Notes under the pieces: model-generated
What the model was told of the DNA's origin: nothing
Database searches by the model: none
What the model saw: only the letters and a program-made list of their open reading frames with translations
Shown here: in pieces, positions 1-7,649 of the stretch
How the letters are laid out: every line of letters starts with the position of its first letter
How positions within the stretch are numbered: the stretch's first letter is position 1
Source: Nonomuraea sp. SBT364
GTDB taxonomy: Bacteria; Actinomycetota; Actinomycetes; Streptosporangiales; Streptosporangiaceae
Assembly (NCBI RefSeq): GCF_001083785.1
Contig: NZ_LAVL01000094.1
Span: 1-32,992, forward strand
DNA length: 32,992 nucleotides
Reading direction: 5' to 3'
Program-made: the position numbers and the translations under genes

Positions 1-107
1 CCGCAAACCCATCGAAGCCACACAGCCACGGACGCGGTGCGCCCGCGTCCGCTCCGGCGGTGCGCCCGCCCCGCGTCCGTGGCTGTGTGGCTTCGATGGG
101 TTTGCGG
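1..107. repeat. Perfect 37-bp inverted repeat with 33-nt spacer
   Basis: Bases 1-37 and 71-107 are exact reverse complements; the left arm begins CCGCAAACCCATCG and the right arm ends CGATGGGTTTGCGG. The spacer (38-70) is G+C only apart from a few T, and an 11-bp direct repeat GGTGCGCCCGC occurs at 36-46 and 59-69. The left arm starts at the very first base, so it may continue outside the window. It lies 35 bp upstream of the trpF start. The arms are much longer than a normal terminator stem. It could be a cruciform-forming element, a small inverted-repeat element, or a fold-back artefact at a contig end. Confidence 0.9.
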
Positions 108-141
108 TGTGGGGCCCCGCCCTCCCGATAGGGTTTGTGGT

Positions 142-747
142 GTGTATGTGAAGATCTGCGGTCTCAGCGAGCCCGAGCACGTGGCCACCGCCGTCGAGGC
201 GGGCGCCGACGCGATCGGCTTCGTGCTCACCCGCAGCCCGCGCCGGGTCACGCCCGGGCGCGCCGCCGAGCTGGCCGCCCTGGTTCCGGCGCACGTGCTG
301 ACCGTCGGCGTGTTCCGCGGCGAGGACCCCGCGACCGTGCGGGCCGCCGCCCTCGCCGCCGGGGTGCGCGGCATCCAGCTCCACGGCCGCCACCCGCACG
401 GCGACTTCACCGCGCTCAAGGATCTCGGCCTGACGCTCGTGCGCGCCGTCGACGCCACCGCCGACCTGAGCTGCGGCGCCTTCGACGAGAGCCTGCTCAT
501 CGTCGACGCGCCACGCCCCGGCTCCGGCGAGCCCTGGGACTGGGCCGCCGTGCGGGGCCGCCCCACGGGCCGCTGGCTCCTCGCGGGCGGCCTCGCCCCC
601 GCCAACGTCGCCGAGGCCGTCACCGCGGCCCGCCCGTGGGGGCTGGACGTCTCCAGCGGCGTGGAGACCGCCCCGGGCGTGAAGGACTCCGCCCTCATCA
701 CCGACTTCCTCCGAGCCGCCCGTGATGCCGCCCGTGATGCCGTCTGA
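142..747 (+). CDS. trpF: Phosphoribosylanthranilate isomerase
   Basis: TrpF catalyses the Amadori rearrangement of N-(5-phosphoribosyl)anthranilate to the ribulose form in tryptophan synthesis, as a cytoplasmic TIM-barrel enzyme. Seen: the N-terminal KICGL motif with the catalytic Cys, GFVLTRSPR, the QLHG strand, a DAPRPGSG loop where the family has the catalytic Asp, LAGGLAPANV, and the phosphate-binding end GLDVSSGVE followed by PGVKD. The 201-residue length is normal. The GTG at 142 gives MYVKICGL; GTG 148 is an alternative, and the frame stays open upstream to 37 through the inverted repeat, but that extension is low-complexity and not family-like. No clear ribosome binding site is visible. 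It stands alone, with no other trp gene in the window. Confidence 0.93.
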   Translation: MYVKICGLSEPEHVATAVEAGADAIGFVLTRSPRRVTPGRAAELAALVPAHVLTVGVFRGEDPATVRAAALAAGVRGIQLHGRHPHGDFTALKDLGLTLVRAVDATADLSCGAFDESLLIVDAPRPGSGEPWDWAAVRGRPTGRWLLAGGLAPANVAEAVTAARPWGLDVSSGVETAPGVKDSALITDFLRAARDAARDAV

Positions 748-846
748 GTCTCCTGCTCACCAGGAAGGCACGGTCCCGAGGGGCGCGGCTGTGCGTGGCG
801 AACGTCCGGCGGGGAGCCGGATCAGGAAGGGGCAGGGACGCTGATC

Positions 847-1605
847 ATGGGTGAGACGGCCGCGGAGCTGCGGCGGGCACTGGAGTTCGTGCGGGAGTTC
901 ACGCGCCGGCGCGCGCCCCGGGTGCTGGAGGTGCCCGGCGGGTTCGCGGTGCTCGACGACCGCTACCCGGGCTCGTACGACGACAACAAGCTCGTCGTGT
1001 GGGACGGCGACGACCCCGGGGCCGTGCTGGAGGCGGCCGAGCGGGCGCTGGACGGGCGGGCGCACCGCCAGGTCAACGTGGACGACGACACCCTGGGCGC
1101 GGCCTTCGCGCCCGCGTTCGCGGCGGCCGGCTACGAGCACGAGGTGAACCTCGTGATGGTCTTCCGCGGCACCCCGCCGGCCGAGCCGCCCGCGGCCGGG
1201 CGTCTGGAGGTGGCGGAGCTGCTGCCGGTGCTGCGGGAGGGGTGGCGCGAGACGCTGCCGGACGCCTCCGAGGAGGTGGTCGACTCGCTGGCCCGGCGGA
1301 TCGAGACCCGGCTGCGTGGCGCCGACCGGGTGGGCTTCCGGGGGGTCCGCGCACCGGACGGGACCCTCGCCGCCCACGCCGACCTGTACGCGCACGGGGG
1401 CGTCGCGCAGATCGAGAGCGTGGTCACCCCCACCCGGCACCGGGGCAACGGCCACGCCCGCGCGCTCATGCGCTCGCTGCTCGCCGAGACGGCCGGCAGC
1501 GAGCTGGTCTTCCTGCTGGCCGACGCCGCCGACTGGCCCAAGGACTTCTACGCCCGGCTCGGTTTCGAGACGGTGGGACGTACACACGCGTTCCTGAAGA
1601 CCTGA
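847..1605 (+). CDS. GNAT-family N-acetyltransferase
   Basis: Predicted acetyl-CoA-dependent acetyltransferase, 252 aa, substrate unknown. The C-terminal half (about 110-252) is a GNAT domain: a strand ending IESVVTPTRH, the acetyl-CoA pyrophosphate loop R199-G200-N201-G202-H203-A204, then the helix and the late strand with FYARLGFETVG typical of motif B. The N-terminal 110 residues have no recognised motif and may be a degenerate second GNAT fold, which is common in actinobacterial proteins of this length. ATG 847 follows an AGGGGCAGGGA purine stretch. It is 99 bp after trpF and 63 bp before the phosphatidyltransferase, with no obvious functional link. Confidence 0.85.
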   Translation: MGETAAELRRALEFVREFTRRRAPRVLEVPGGFAVLDDRYPGSYDDNKLVVWDGDDPGAVLEAAERALDGRAHRQVNVDDDTLGAAFAPAFAAAGYEHEVNLVMVFRGTPPAEPPAAGRLEVAELLPVLREGWRETLPDASEEVVDSLARRIETRLRGADRVGFRGVRAPDGTLAAHADLYAHGGVAQIESVVTPTRHRGNGHARALMRSLLAETAGSELVFLLADAADWPKDFYARLGFETVGRTHAFLKT

Positions 1606-1668
1606 CGCCGTCATAACGGCGCAATGGGCGCCGCTGGGCAGGAAGTTTGACGCAGTAGGGTCTGGGAC

Positions 1669-2250
1669 GTGAGTGAAACTTCCGCCGAGGACCGAATCTG
1701 GACGGTTCCGAACCTGCTGAGCTTCCTGCGCCTCCTCGGCGTGCCCGTGTTCCTCTGGCTGGTTCTGGGGCCGAGGGCGGACGGGTGGGCCATCGCGGTG
1801 CTCGCGGTGGCCGGGTTCACCGACTGGCTCGACGGGAAGATCGCCCGGGCGTTCAACCAGACCAGCAACCTGGGCCGGATCATCGACCCGGCGGCGGACA
1901 AGCTCTACGTGTTCGCCACGATCCTGGCGCTGCTGGTGCGGGAGGTCATCCCGTGGTGGCTGGCCGCCGTCATCCTGGCGCGCGAACTCTTCGTCGCGTG
2001 TTTCATCCCCGTACTTCGCAAACATGGATACAAGGCACTCCAGGTGCATTTTCTGGGCAAGGCCGCCATGTTCAACCTGATGTACGCCTTCCCTCTGCTC
2101 TTCCTTGCCTCCCACACTGGGTGGTATGCCGATATAGCCCGCATTGCCGGGTGGGCGTTCGCGCTCTGGGGAACGGGCCTGTACTGGTGGGCGGGCGCGT
2201 TGTATGTGATACAGGTACGCCGGCTCGTAACCGCGACCACGAAGGAGTGA
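1669..2250 (+). CDS. CDP-alcohol phosphatidyltransferase (PgsA/cardiolipin synthase type)
   Basis: Integral membrane enzyme that transfers a phosphatidyl group from CDP-diacylglycerol to an alcohol acceptor. The full family signature D-x2-D-G-x2-A-R-x8-G-x3-D-x3-D is present with D52, D55, G56, A59, R60, G69, D73 and D77, so the metal-binding active site is intact. Hydrophobic segments lie around residues 16-34, 40-52, 85-105, 125-145 and 155-180. At 193 aa it has typical length. The acceptor cannot be read from sequence: glycerol-3-phosphate (PgsA) or phosphatidylglycerol (the eukaryotic-type cardiolipin synthase of Streptomyces) are the main options. It starts at GTG 1669 and its last bases carry the ribosome binding site GAAGGAG of the next gene, so the two are probably co-translated. 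A PgsA2-like gene occupies the matching place in mycobacteria (Rv1822). Confidence 0.9.
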   Translation: MSETSAEDRIWTVPNLLSFLRLLGVPVFLWLVLGPRADGWAIAVLAVAGFTDWLDGKIARAFNQTSNLGRIIDPAADKLYVFATILALLVREVIPWWLAAVILARELFVACFIPVLRKHGYKALQVHFLGKAAMFNLMYAFPLLFLASHTGWYADIARIAGWAFALWGTGLYWWAGALYVIQVRRLVTATTKE

Positions 2251-2254
2251 TCGG

Positions 2255-4756
2255 GTGAAGGCGGTCGTCATGGCGGGCGGTGAGGGCACCCGGTTGCGTC
2301 CGATGACGGCCAACCAGCCCAAACCCCTGCTTCCCGTGGTCAACCGCCCGATCATGGAGCACGTCCTGCGGCTGCTCAAGCGGCACGGCGTCACCGAGAC
2401 CGTGGTGACCGTCCAGTTCCTGGCCGCCCTTGTGCGCAACTACTTCGGCGACGGCGACGAGCTCGGCATGAGCCTGCAGTACGCCACCGAGGACGTCCCG
2501 CTCGGCACGGCCGGCAGCGTGAAGAACGCCGCGACGCGCTTACATGACGACCGGTTCCTGGTCATCTCCGGCGATGCCCTGACGGATATCGACTTATCCG
2601 ACATGGTCCGCTTCCATCGCGAAAATTCGGCACTTGTCACCATCGGCCTGAAGCGCGTCCCGAACCCCCTCGAATTCGGCATCATCATCGTCGACGAACT
2701 CGGCAGGGTGCAGCGCTTCCTGGAGAAGCCCACGTGGGGCCAGGTCTTCTCCGACACCGTCAACACCGGCGTCTACGTCATGGAGCCCGAGGTGCTCGCC
2801 CACGTGGCCGCCGGCGAGCCCGTCGACTGGTCCTCCGACGTCTTCCCCCGCCTCCTGGAGCGCGGCGCCCCCATCTACGGCTACGTGGCCGGCGGCTACT
2901 GGGAGGACGTCGGCACCCATGAGAGCTATCTCAAGGCCCACGCCGACGCCCTGTCCGGCAAGGTCAGGCTGGACATCGGCGGGTTCGAGGTCTCGCCCGG
3001 CGTCTGGGTGGCCGCCTCCGCCTCCGTCGAGCCCGACGCCGTGCTCAAGGGCCCGCTGTTCGTCGGCGAGTACGCCAAGGTCGAGGCGGGCGCGGAGTTA
3101 CGCGAGTACACCGTCCTGGGCAACAACGCGGTGGTGCGCGAGGGCGCGTTCCTGCACCGGGCGATCGTGCACGACAACGTCTACCTCGGCCCCGGCACGC
3201 ACCTGCGCGGCTGCGTGATCGGCAAGAGCACGGATGTGATGAGCGGCGCCCGGATCGAGGAGAACGCGGTCGTCGGCGACGAGTGCGTCATCGAGGCCGA
3301 GGCGTACGTCTCCAGCGGGGTCCGGGTCTACCCGTTCAAGACCATCGAGGCGGGCGCGGTCGTCAACACCAGCGTGATCTGGGAGTCGCGCGGCCAGCGC
3401 AGCCTGTTCGGGCCCCGGGGCGTCAGCGGCCTGGTCAACGTGGAGATCACCCCCGAGCTGTGCGTCCGGCTGGCCAGCGCGTACGCCACGACGCTGCGCA
3501 AGGGCGCGAACGTCGTCACCTCGCGCGACTCCTCGCTGGCCGCCAGGGCGCTGAAGCGGGCCGTGATCGGCGCGCTCACCGCCAGCGCCATCAACGTGCT
3601 GGACCTGGAGGCCGCGCCGCTGCCCGTGGCCCGCTTCCACGCCACCCGGGGCACGGCCGCCGGCGGCATCGCGATCCGCACGACGGCGGGCGACCCGCAG
3701 AGCGTCGACATCGTCATCATGGACGACCGCGGCGCCGACCTGCCCCCGGCCGCGCAGCGCAAGCTGGAACGGGTCTTCTCCCGCCAGGAGTTCCGCCGCG
3801 CCTTCCCCGGCGAGATCGCCGAGCTGACCTATCCGGCCAGGGCCATGGAGGACTACACCCACGAACTGCTGCGCCGGGTGGACATGACGGGCGTACGCGA
3901 CATGAAGGTGGTCGTGGACTGCGCGGGCGGCACCTCCTCGCTGGTGCTGCCCCGGCTGCTCGGCCGGACCGGCATCGAGGTGCTCACGGTCAACGCCGCC
4001 CTGGACGACCTGTCGCCCACCGAGACGCTCGCCGAGCGCCGCCGCGACCTGCAACGCCTGTCGGAGCTCGTCAGCTCCTCCAGGGCCGCCTTCGGGGTGC
4101 GGTTCGACCCGGTGGGGGAGCGCGTCGCGCTGGTGGACGAGATGGGCCAGCTCATCGGCGAGGAACGCGCCCTGCTCGTGGTGCTCGACCTGGTCGCCGC
4201 CGAGCGGCGCGGCGGCCGGGTGGCGCTGCCCGTCACCACCACCCGCGTCGCCGAGCAGGTGTGCCGCTTCCACGGCGTCGAGGTGGAGTGGACCACCACC
4301 GCCGTGGACGCCCTCACCTCGGCCGCCGCCGGACCCGGCATGATCTTCGCGGCCGACGGCCGGGGCGGCTTCGTGGTGCCCGAGTTCAGCCCGGCGCTGG
4401 ACGGCCTGGCGGCGTTCATGCGCCTGCTCGGCCTGGTCGCCCGCACCCGGCTCTCGCTCAGCCAGATCGACGCCAGGATCCCCGAGGTCAAGCTGCTCAG
4501 GCGGGCGATCCCGACGCAGTGGGCGGTCAAGGGCGCCGTCATGCGCTCGGTCATCGAGGCCGCCGAGGCGGCGCCGGGCGGCCACGTCGACACCACCGAC
4601 GGCGTGCGGGTGGCGGGGGAGGACGGGAGCTGGGTGCTCATCCTGCCCGCCGCCACCGAGCCCGTCACCCACCTGTGGGCCGAGGCGGCCGATGTCGACA
4701 CCGCGCAGCTCCTGCTGGAACGATGGGCGCGCGTGGTCGAGCGGGCGACCACCTGA
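2255..4756 (+). CDS. Mannose-1-phosphate guanylyltransferase-like protein fused to a degenerate phosphohexomutase domain
   Basis: 833-residue fusion. Residues 1-235 are a sugar-1-phosphate nucleotidyltransferase with the intact NTP loop G8-G9-E10-G11-T12-R13-L14-R15-P16 and a later GDALTDID metal site. Residues about 250-375 are hexapeptide repeats forming a left-handed beta helix. Residues about 385-833 have the fold order of a phosphoglucomutase/phosphomannomutase, but the catalytic loop TASHNP is replaced by T-T-A-G-D-P at 476-481, the DGDxDR metal loop by FDPVGER, and the sugar-binding GExSG loop by ADGRGG. The first domain probably makes GDP-mannose or a related NDP-sugar for cell-wall glycans or protein mannosylation; the last is probably not a mutase. 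GTG 2255 sits 4 nt after the previous stop, with GAAGGAG at 2241-2247. Long fusions of this type are known in Streptomyces, so the fusion itself is not new. Confidence 0.85.
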   Translation: MKAVVMAGGEGTRLRPMTANQPKPLLPVVNRPIMEHVLRLLKRHGVTETVVTVQFLAALVRNYFGDGDELGMSLQYATEDVPLGTAGSVKNAATRLHDDRFLVISGDALTDIDLSDMVRFHRENSALVTIGLKRVPNPLEFGIIIVDELGRVQRFLEKPTWGQVFSDTVNTGVYVMEPEVLAHVAAGEPVDWSSDVFPRLLERGAPIYGYVAGGYWEDVGTHESYLKAHADALSGKVRLDIGGFEVSPGVWVAASASVEPDAVLKGPLFVGEYAKVEAGAELREYTVLGNNAVVREGAFLHRAIVHDNVYLGPGTHLRGCVIGKSTDVMSGARIEENAVVGDECVIEAEAYVSSGVRVYPFKTIEAGAVVNTSVIWESRGQRSLFGPRGVSGLVNVEITPELCVRLASAYATTLRKGANVVTSRDSSLAARALKRAVIGALTASAINVLDLEAAPLPVARFHATRGTAAGGIAIRTTAGDPQSVDIVIMDDRGADLPPAAQRKLERVFSRQEFRRAFPGEIAELTYPARAMEDYTHELLRRVDMTGVRDMKVVVDCAGGTSSLVLPRLLGRTGIEVLTVNAALDDLSPTETLAERRRDLQRLSELVSSSRAAFGVRFDPVGERVALVDEMGQLIGEERALLVVLDLVAAERRGGRVALPVTTTRVAEQVCRFHGVEVEWTTTAVDALTSAAAGPGMIFAADGRGGFVVPEFSPALDGLAAFMRLLGLVARTRLSLSQIDARIPEVKLLRRAIPTQWAVKGAVMRSVIEAAEAAPGGHVDTTDGVRVAGEDGSWVLILPAATEPVTHLWAEAADVDTAQLLLERWARVVERATT

Positions 4757-4878
4757 ACCCGGCGATTTGTCGGGATGGCAGGCAAGATCGTAATGTTGGA
4801 AAGGCGCGGCGGCATGGACCTTCAGGCGGGGGCGGCGGTAACTTTGTCAGCGTCCAGCCTGTCGTCCAGCGCCCCGCC

Positions 4879-4907
4879 TTGACCTTTGCCGCTGATCAGC
4901 GTAAGTT
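4879..4907 (+). promoter_or_regulatory. Putative vegetative promoter for the garA operon
   Basis: TTGACC (4879-4884), 17-nt spacer, TAAGTT (4902-4907), which fits the TTGACn/TAnnnT consensus of actinobacterial primary-sigma promoters. It would give a leader of about 78 nt before the garA start at 4992. The 235-bp gap 4757-4991 contains nothing else I recognise. Confidence 0.55.
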
Positions 4908-4991
4908 GCGGCATTCGCAAACTTGAGAGCGAAGCGAGGCGCGCCCCGAGCACCGTTGCCGCGTCTTCGCGGTAGGAGGCCGAGCCGATCG

Positions 4992-5504
4992 ATGCCGAGC
5001 GTCTACTGCACGCAGTGCGGGCACGCCAACCCCGAGGATGCCCGTTTCTGTTCCCGCTGTGGGTCACCGTTGACCAGACCCGAGGTCTCAGGGGATACCA
5101 CATCGACGATCTCCGTGGCGGGAATCGAGGCGTACGAGGCAGAGACCGGTGACATGCTGCTGGCCGAGCGGGCGCTGGTCGAACAGCTCCCGCCCGGCGC
5201 GGCGTTGCTGACCGTGACCAGGGGGCCCAACCAGGGCAGCCGCTTCAAGCTCGACAAGGAGCTCACCACGACCGGGCGCCATCCGGAGAGCGACATCTTC
5301 CTCGACGACATCACGGTCTCGCGCCGGCACGTCGAGTTCTACCGCCACCGCGGCGGCCAGTTCTCGGTGCGTGACGTGGGCAGCCTCAACGGCACCTACG
5401 TCAACCGCGAGCGCATCGAGGAGGTTCCGCTCCACTCGGGCGACGAGGTGCAGATCGGCAAGTTCCGGCTCCTGTTCCTGATGCGGACACCCGCCGGCAC
5501 ATGA
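4992..5504 (+). CDS. garA: Zinc-ribbon FHA protein, GarA/OdhI-like
   Basis: GarA/OdhI proteins inhibit 2-oxoglutarate dehydrogenase and affect glutamate enzymes until phosphorylated by Ser/Thr kinases such as PknB/PknG. Seen in 170 aa: a zinc ribbon C6-x2-C9...C20-x2-C23, a linker with the phospho-acceptor-like stretch D35-T36-T37-S38-T39, and an FHA domain from about 72 with GRH (R96), SDIFLDD, VSRRH (S110, R111) and GSLNGTYVN. The FHA core closely follows mycobacterial GarA in motif and spacing; the zinc ribbon is absent from mycobacterial GarA. ATG 4992 is preceded by AGGAGG at 4974-4979; an in-frame start at 4923 would add unrelated basic residues. The stop overlaps the next start (ATGA). 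The following MerR gene matches the odhI-ftsR and Rv1827-Rv1828 order. Confidence 0.88.
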   Translation: MPSVYCTQCGHANPEDARFCSRCGSPLTRPEVSGDTTSTISVAGIEAYEAETGDMLLAERALVEQLPPGAALLTVTRGPNQGSRFKLDKELTTTGRHPESDIFLDDITVSRRHVEFYRHRGGQFSVRDVGSLNGTYVNRERIEEVPLHSGDEVQIGKFRLLFLMRTPAGT

Positions 5505-6154
5505 GTTCGCAGGCGGCACGCTCGCACATGAGCATCGGGGAGGTGCTCGCCCTGCTTCAGGGCGAGTTCCCCGACGTCACCGTCTCCAAGATCCGTTTCC
5601 TGGAGGGCGAGGGGCTCATCGAGCCCGAGCGCACCCCGTCCGGCTTCCGCAAGTTCACCCACCTGCACGTCGAGCAGCTGCGCTACATCCTCACCGAGCA
5701 GCGCGACCACTACCTGCCGCTGCGGGTGATCAAGGACAAGATGGCGGAGAGCTTCGGCCGCCCGCGCGCCCTGCAGGACAAGCAGGAGGTCAGGCTCAGC
5801 CGCGCCGAGCTGCTGGAGGCCGCCGGGCTCGACGAGGAGACGCTCACCGAGCTGGAGGACTACGGCCTGCTCGCGCCCAAGGCCAGGCGCTACGACGAAG
5901 ACGCGCTGAAGGTGGCGCGCAGCGTCGGCGCGCTGGCCCGGTTCGGCCTGCACGCCCGCCACCTGCGGGCGGTCAGGGCGGCGGCCGAGCGCGAGGCGGG
6001 GCTGGTGGAGCAGACCGTGGCGCCGATACTCAAACGCCGGGCGCCCGGCGCGATCGGGGAGGCCGACGAGACGGCCAGGGAGCTGTCCGCGCTCCTGCTC
6101 GATCTGCACGCCGCCCTGCTCCGTACGGGCGTACGGAGCGTTCTCGGGCGATGA
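5501..6154 (+). CDS. ftsR: MerR-family regulator, FtsR/Rv1828-like
   Basis: DNA-binding protein of 217 aa. Residues about 10-78 form a MerR winged helix: SIGEVLALLQ, then VSKIRFLEGEGLIEPERT, then the wing SGFRKFTHLHVEQL. The C-terminal half is helical and has no metal-binding cysteines, so it is not a metal sensor. In Corynebacterium the gene downstream of odhI encodes FtsR, an activator of ftsZ; the mycobacterial equivalent is Rv1828. Position and sequence support orthology, though regulation of ftsZ here is inferred. ATG 5501 overlaps the garA stop by 4 bases, so translation is coupled to garA. An FtsR-type protein translated with a metabolic switch links cell division to carbon flux. Confidence 0.85.
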   Translation: MSSQAARSHMSIGEVLALLQGEFPDVTVSKIRFLEGEGLIEPERTPSGFRKFTHLHVEQLRYILTEQRDHYLPLRVIKDKMAESFGRPRALQDKQEVRLSRAELLEAAGLDEETLTELEDYGLLAPKARRYDEDALKVARSVGALARFGLHARHLRAVRAAAEREAGLVEQTVAPILKRRAPGAIGEADETARELSALLLDLHAALLRTGVRSVLGR

Positions 6155-6248
6155 GCGGCCCGCGGGACATTCAGGGCTCCCCGGGTGTTACGTTGAATTG
6201 CAGAAGCGGACCAGCGATGACCTGTGCCGGGCCACCGGCCAGTCGAAT

Positions 6249-6731
6249 ATGGAGCAGCCCGTGTTGCAGATGGAGGTCGTGGGCGTTCGCGTAGAAATGC
6301 CTACTAATCAACCGATCGTCTTGCTCAAGGAGGCACACGGGGAGCGGTTCCTGCCGATCTGGATCGGCATGACGGAAGCGACGGCCATCGCGCTGGCCCA
6401 GGCGGAGGAGCCTCCTCCGCGGCCACTCACCCACGACCTGTTCAGGGACGTGCTGAGCGCGCTCGGCGTGGGCCTGCGCGCCGTCAACATCGTCGCGCTG
6501 CGTGACGGCATCTTCTTCGCCGACCTGGTGTTCTCCAACGGCGTGGAGGTGAGCGCCCGGCCGTCCGACTCGATCGCGCTCGCGCTGCGCACCGGCGCGC
6601 GCATCTTCGCCAGCGAGGAGGTCGTCCAGGAGGCCGGAGTGATCATCCCGGACGACCAGGAGGACGAGGTGGAGAAGTTCAGGGAGTTCCTTGACACGAT
6701 CTCTCCCGAGGACTTCGGCAGGGCGGGGTAG
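6249..6731 (+). CDS. Bifunctional nuclease domain protein (DUF151), Rv1829-like
   Basis: 160-residue protein of the DUF151/BFN family, proposed nucleases in plants and bacteria; the biochemical role in actinobacteria is unproven. The domain spans nearly the whole chain: VVGVRVEMPTNQPIVLLKEA, then RFLPIWIGMTEATAIALA, the PPRPLTHDL segment and VSARPSDSIALALR, all family hallmarks. The acidic tail ends DEVEKFREFLDTISPEDF, much as in Rv1829. The start is uncertain: ATG 6249 has no clear ribosome binding site, and GTG 6261 or ATG 6270 would still keep the conserved core. It lies 94 bp after the FtsR-like gene; a weak GGGACA/TACGTT pair (6164-6194) might be its promoter. Confidence 0.85.
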   Translation: MEQPVLQMEVVGVRVEMPTNQPIVLLKEAHGERFLPIWIGMTEATAIALAQAEEPPPRPLTHDLFRDVLSALGVGLRAVNIVALRDGIFFADLVFSNGVEVSARPSDSIALALRTGARIFASEEVVQEAGVIIPDDQEDEVEKFREFLDTISPEDFGRAG

Positions 6732-6775
6732 GTATTTCAGTGCATTTACGCTTCACGACGCGCCGAGCCGGATCG

Positions 6776-6804
6776 TTGACTGCGCATGGTCACGGTCCTA
6801 CGGT
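6776..6804 (+). promoter_or_regulatory. Putative vegetative promoter for the second MerR gene
   Basis: TTGACT (6776-6781), 17-nt spacer, TACGGT (6799-6804). The predicted transcript has a leader of about 68 nt before GTG 6879. This separates the second MerR gene from the garA-ftsR-DUF151 genes as its own transcription unit. Confidence 0.6.
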
Positions 6805-6878
6805 GCAAGTGAAACCCGTGGTCGCCTTTTACGAACCCCCAGATCAGGCCACGGGATGAGAGAAAGCCGGAGGTCCGC

Positions 6879-7499
6879 GTGGCGGTCAGCAGCGGCGAGG
6901 GAAAGACGGCCGGCCAGGAAGATCCGGTACGGCGCGAGAGCGCGCGGCAGCGTGCCGGGGAGCAGGGCCTGCTCTTCGACGAGCAGCCCACGACGCTTCC
7001 CGACGACATCGGATACCGCGGGCCGACGGCCTGCGCGGCGGCCGGCATCACCTACAGGCAGCTGGACTACTGGGCGCGCACCGGTCTGGTGGAGCCCACG
7101 ATAAGAGCCGCCCAGGGCTCGGGATCGCAGCGGCTCTACAGCTTCCGCGACATCCTGGTGCTCAAGGTCGTCAAGCGGCTCCTCGACACCGGGGTCTCCC
7201 TCCAGCAGATCCGCACAGCCGTGCAGCATCTGCGTGATCGCGGGGTCGCCGACCTCGCGCAGATCACGCTGATGAGCGACGGCGTCAGCGTCTACGAGTG
7301 CACCTCGGCCGACGAGGTGATAGACCTGCTCCAGGGCGGCCAGGGCGTGTTCGGCATCGCGCTCGGCCGGGTCTGGCGCGAGGTCGAGGGATCCCTCGCG
7401 GAGCTGCCGGGGGAACGCGCGGCGGTCGCGGACACCGTCCCGGCCGAACACCCCGCTGACGAACTGGCCCGGCGGCGCCGCGCCCGGCGCACCGGGTGA
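6879..7499 (+). CDS. MerR-family regulator, Rv1830 (McdR/ResR)-like
   Basis: 206-residue regulator. After a 40-residue polar leader, the MerR helix-turn-helix starts at about residue 46: GPTACAAAGITYRQLDYWART, GLVEPTIRAAQGSGSQRLYSF, then the DILVLKVVKRLLDTGVSLQQ dimerisation start. The C-terminal part has the conserved MSDGVSVYECTSADEVIDLL segment of the Rv1830 family and no effector-binding cysteines. In mycobacteria this family controls growth and division timing and has been tied to antibiotic resilience. GTG 6879 has GGAGG at 6869-6873. It lies just upstream of the glycine-riboswitch/gcvP unit, as in Mycobacterium. DNA targets here are unknown. Confidence 0.85.
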   Translation: MAVSSGEGKTAGQEDPVRRESARQRAGEQGLLFDEQPTTLPDDIGYRGPTACAAAGITYRQLDYWARTGLVEPTIRAAQGSGSQRLYSFRDILVLKVVKRLLDTGVSLQQIRTAVQHLRDRGVADLAQITLMSDGVSVYECTSADEVIDLLQGGQGVFGIALGRVWREVEGSLAELPGERAAVADTVPAEHPADELARRRRARRTG

Positions 7500-7501
7500 C
7501 C

Positions 7502-7531
7502 CCGCGGATCACGGCGGACCGCTGATCGCGG
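7502..7531 (+). terminator. Putative hairpin terminator after the second MerR gene
   Basis: CCGCGGATCA (7502-7511) pairs with TGATCGCGG (7523-7531) with one bulged G, and an inner GCGG/CCGC can extend the stem. It starts 3 nt after the stop at 7499. There is no U-tract, as is usual at high GC. The remaining sequence up to the riboswitch (7532-7649) holds no gene I can support; TAATCT at 7630-7635 is a possible -10 box for gcvP without a convincing -35. Confidence 0.5.
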
Positions 7532-7649
7532 CCCGCCGTTCGTGTGCGCCCGGCCCGCGGGAGCCCGGGGCGTCTGTCTCCCAGAGTGCGGACCCCGCTG
7601 CCTGCGGTGGATCGCCGGACAGGGCATAGTAATCTAGGACATGCTGTCG

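Noticed and set aside
1..107. Inverted repeat as a simple rho-independent terminator
   Set aside because: Arms of 37 bp with a 33-nt spacer and no U-tract exceed the normal size; kept instead as an unexplained repeat.
37..141. N-terminal extension of trpF through the inverted repeat
   Set aside because: The extra 35 residues are Arg/Pro/Val rich and absent from TrpF proteins, and the frame would cross the inverted-repeat arm; GTG 142 or 148 fits the family.
3098..4672. Open frames antisense to or out of frame with the nucleotidyltransferase fusion
   Set aside because: No ribosome binding site, repetitive composition and complete overlap with a gene having clear motifs.
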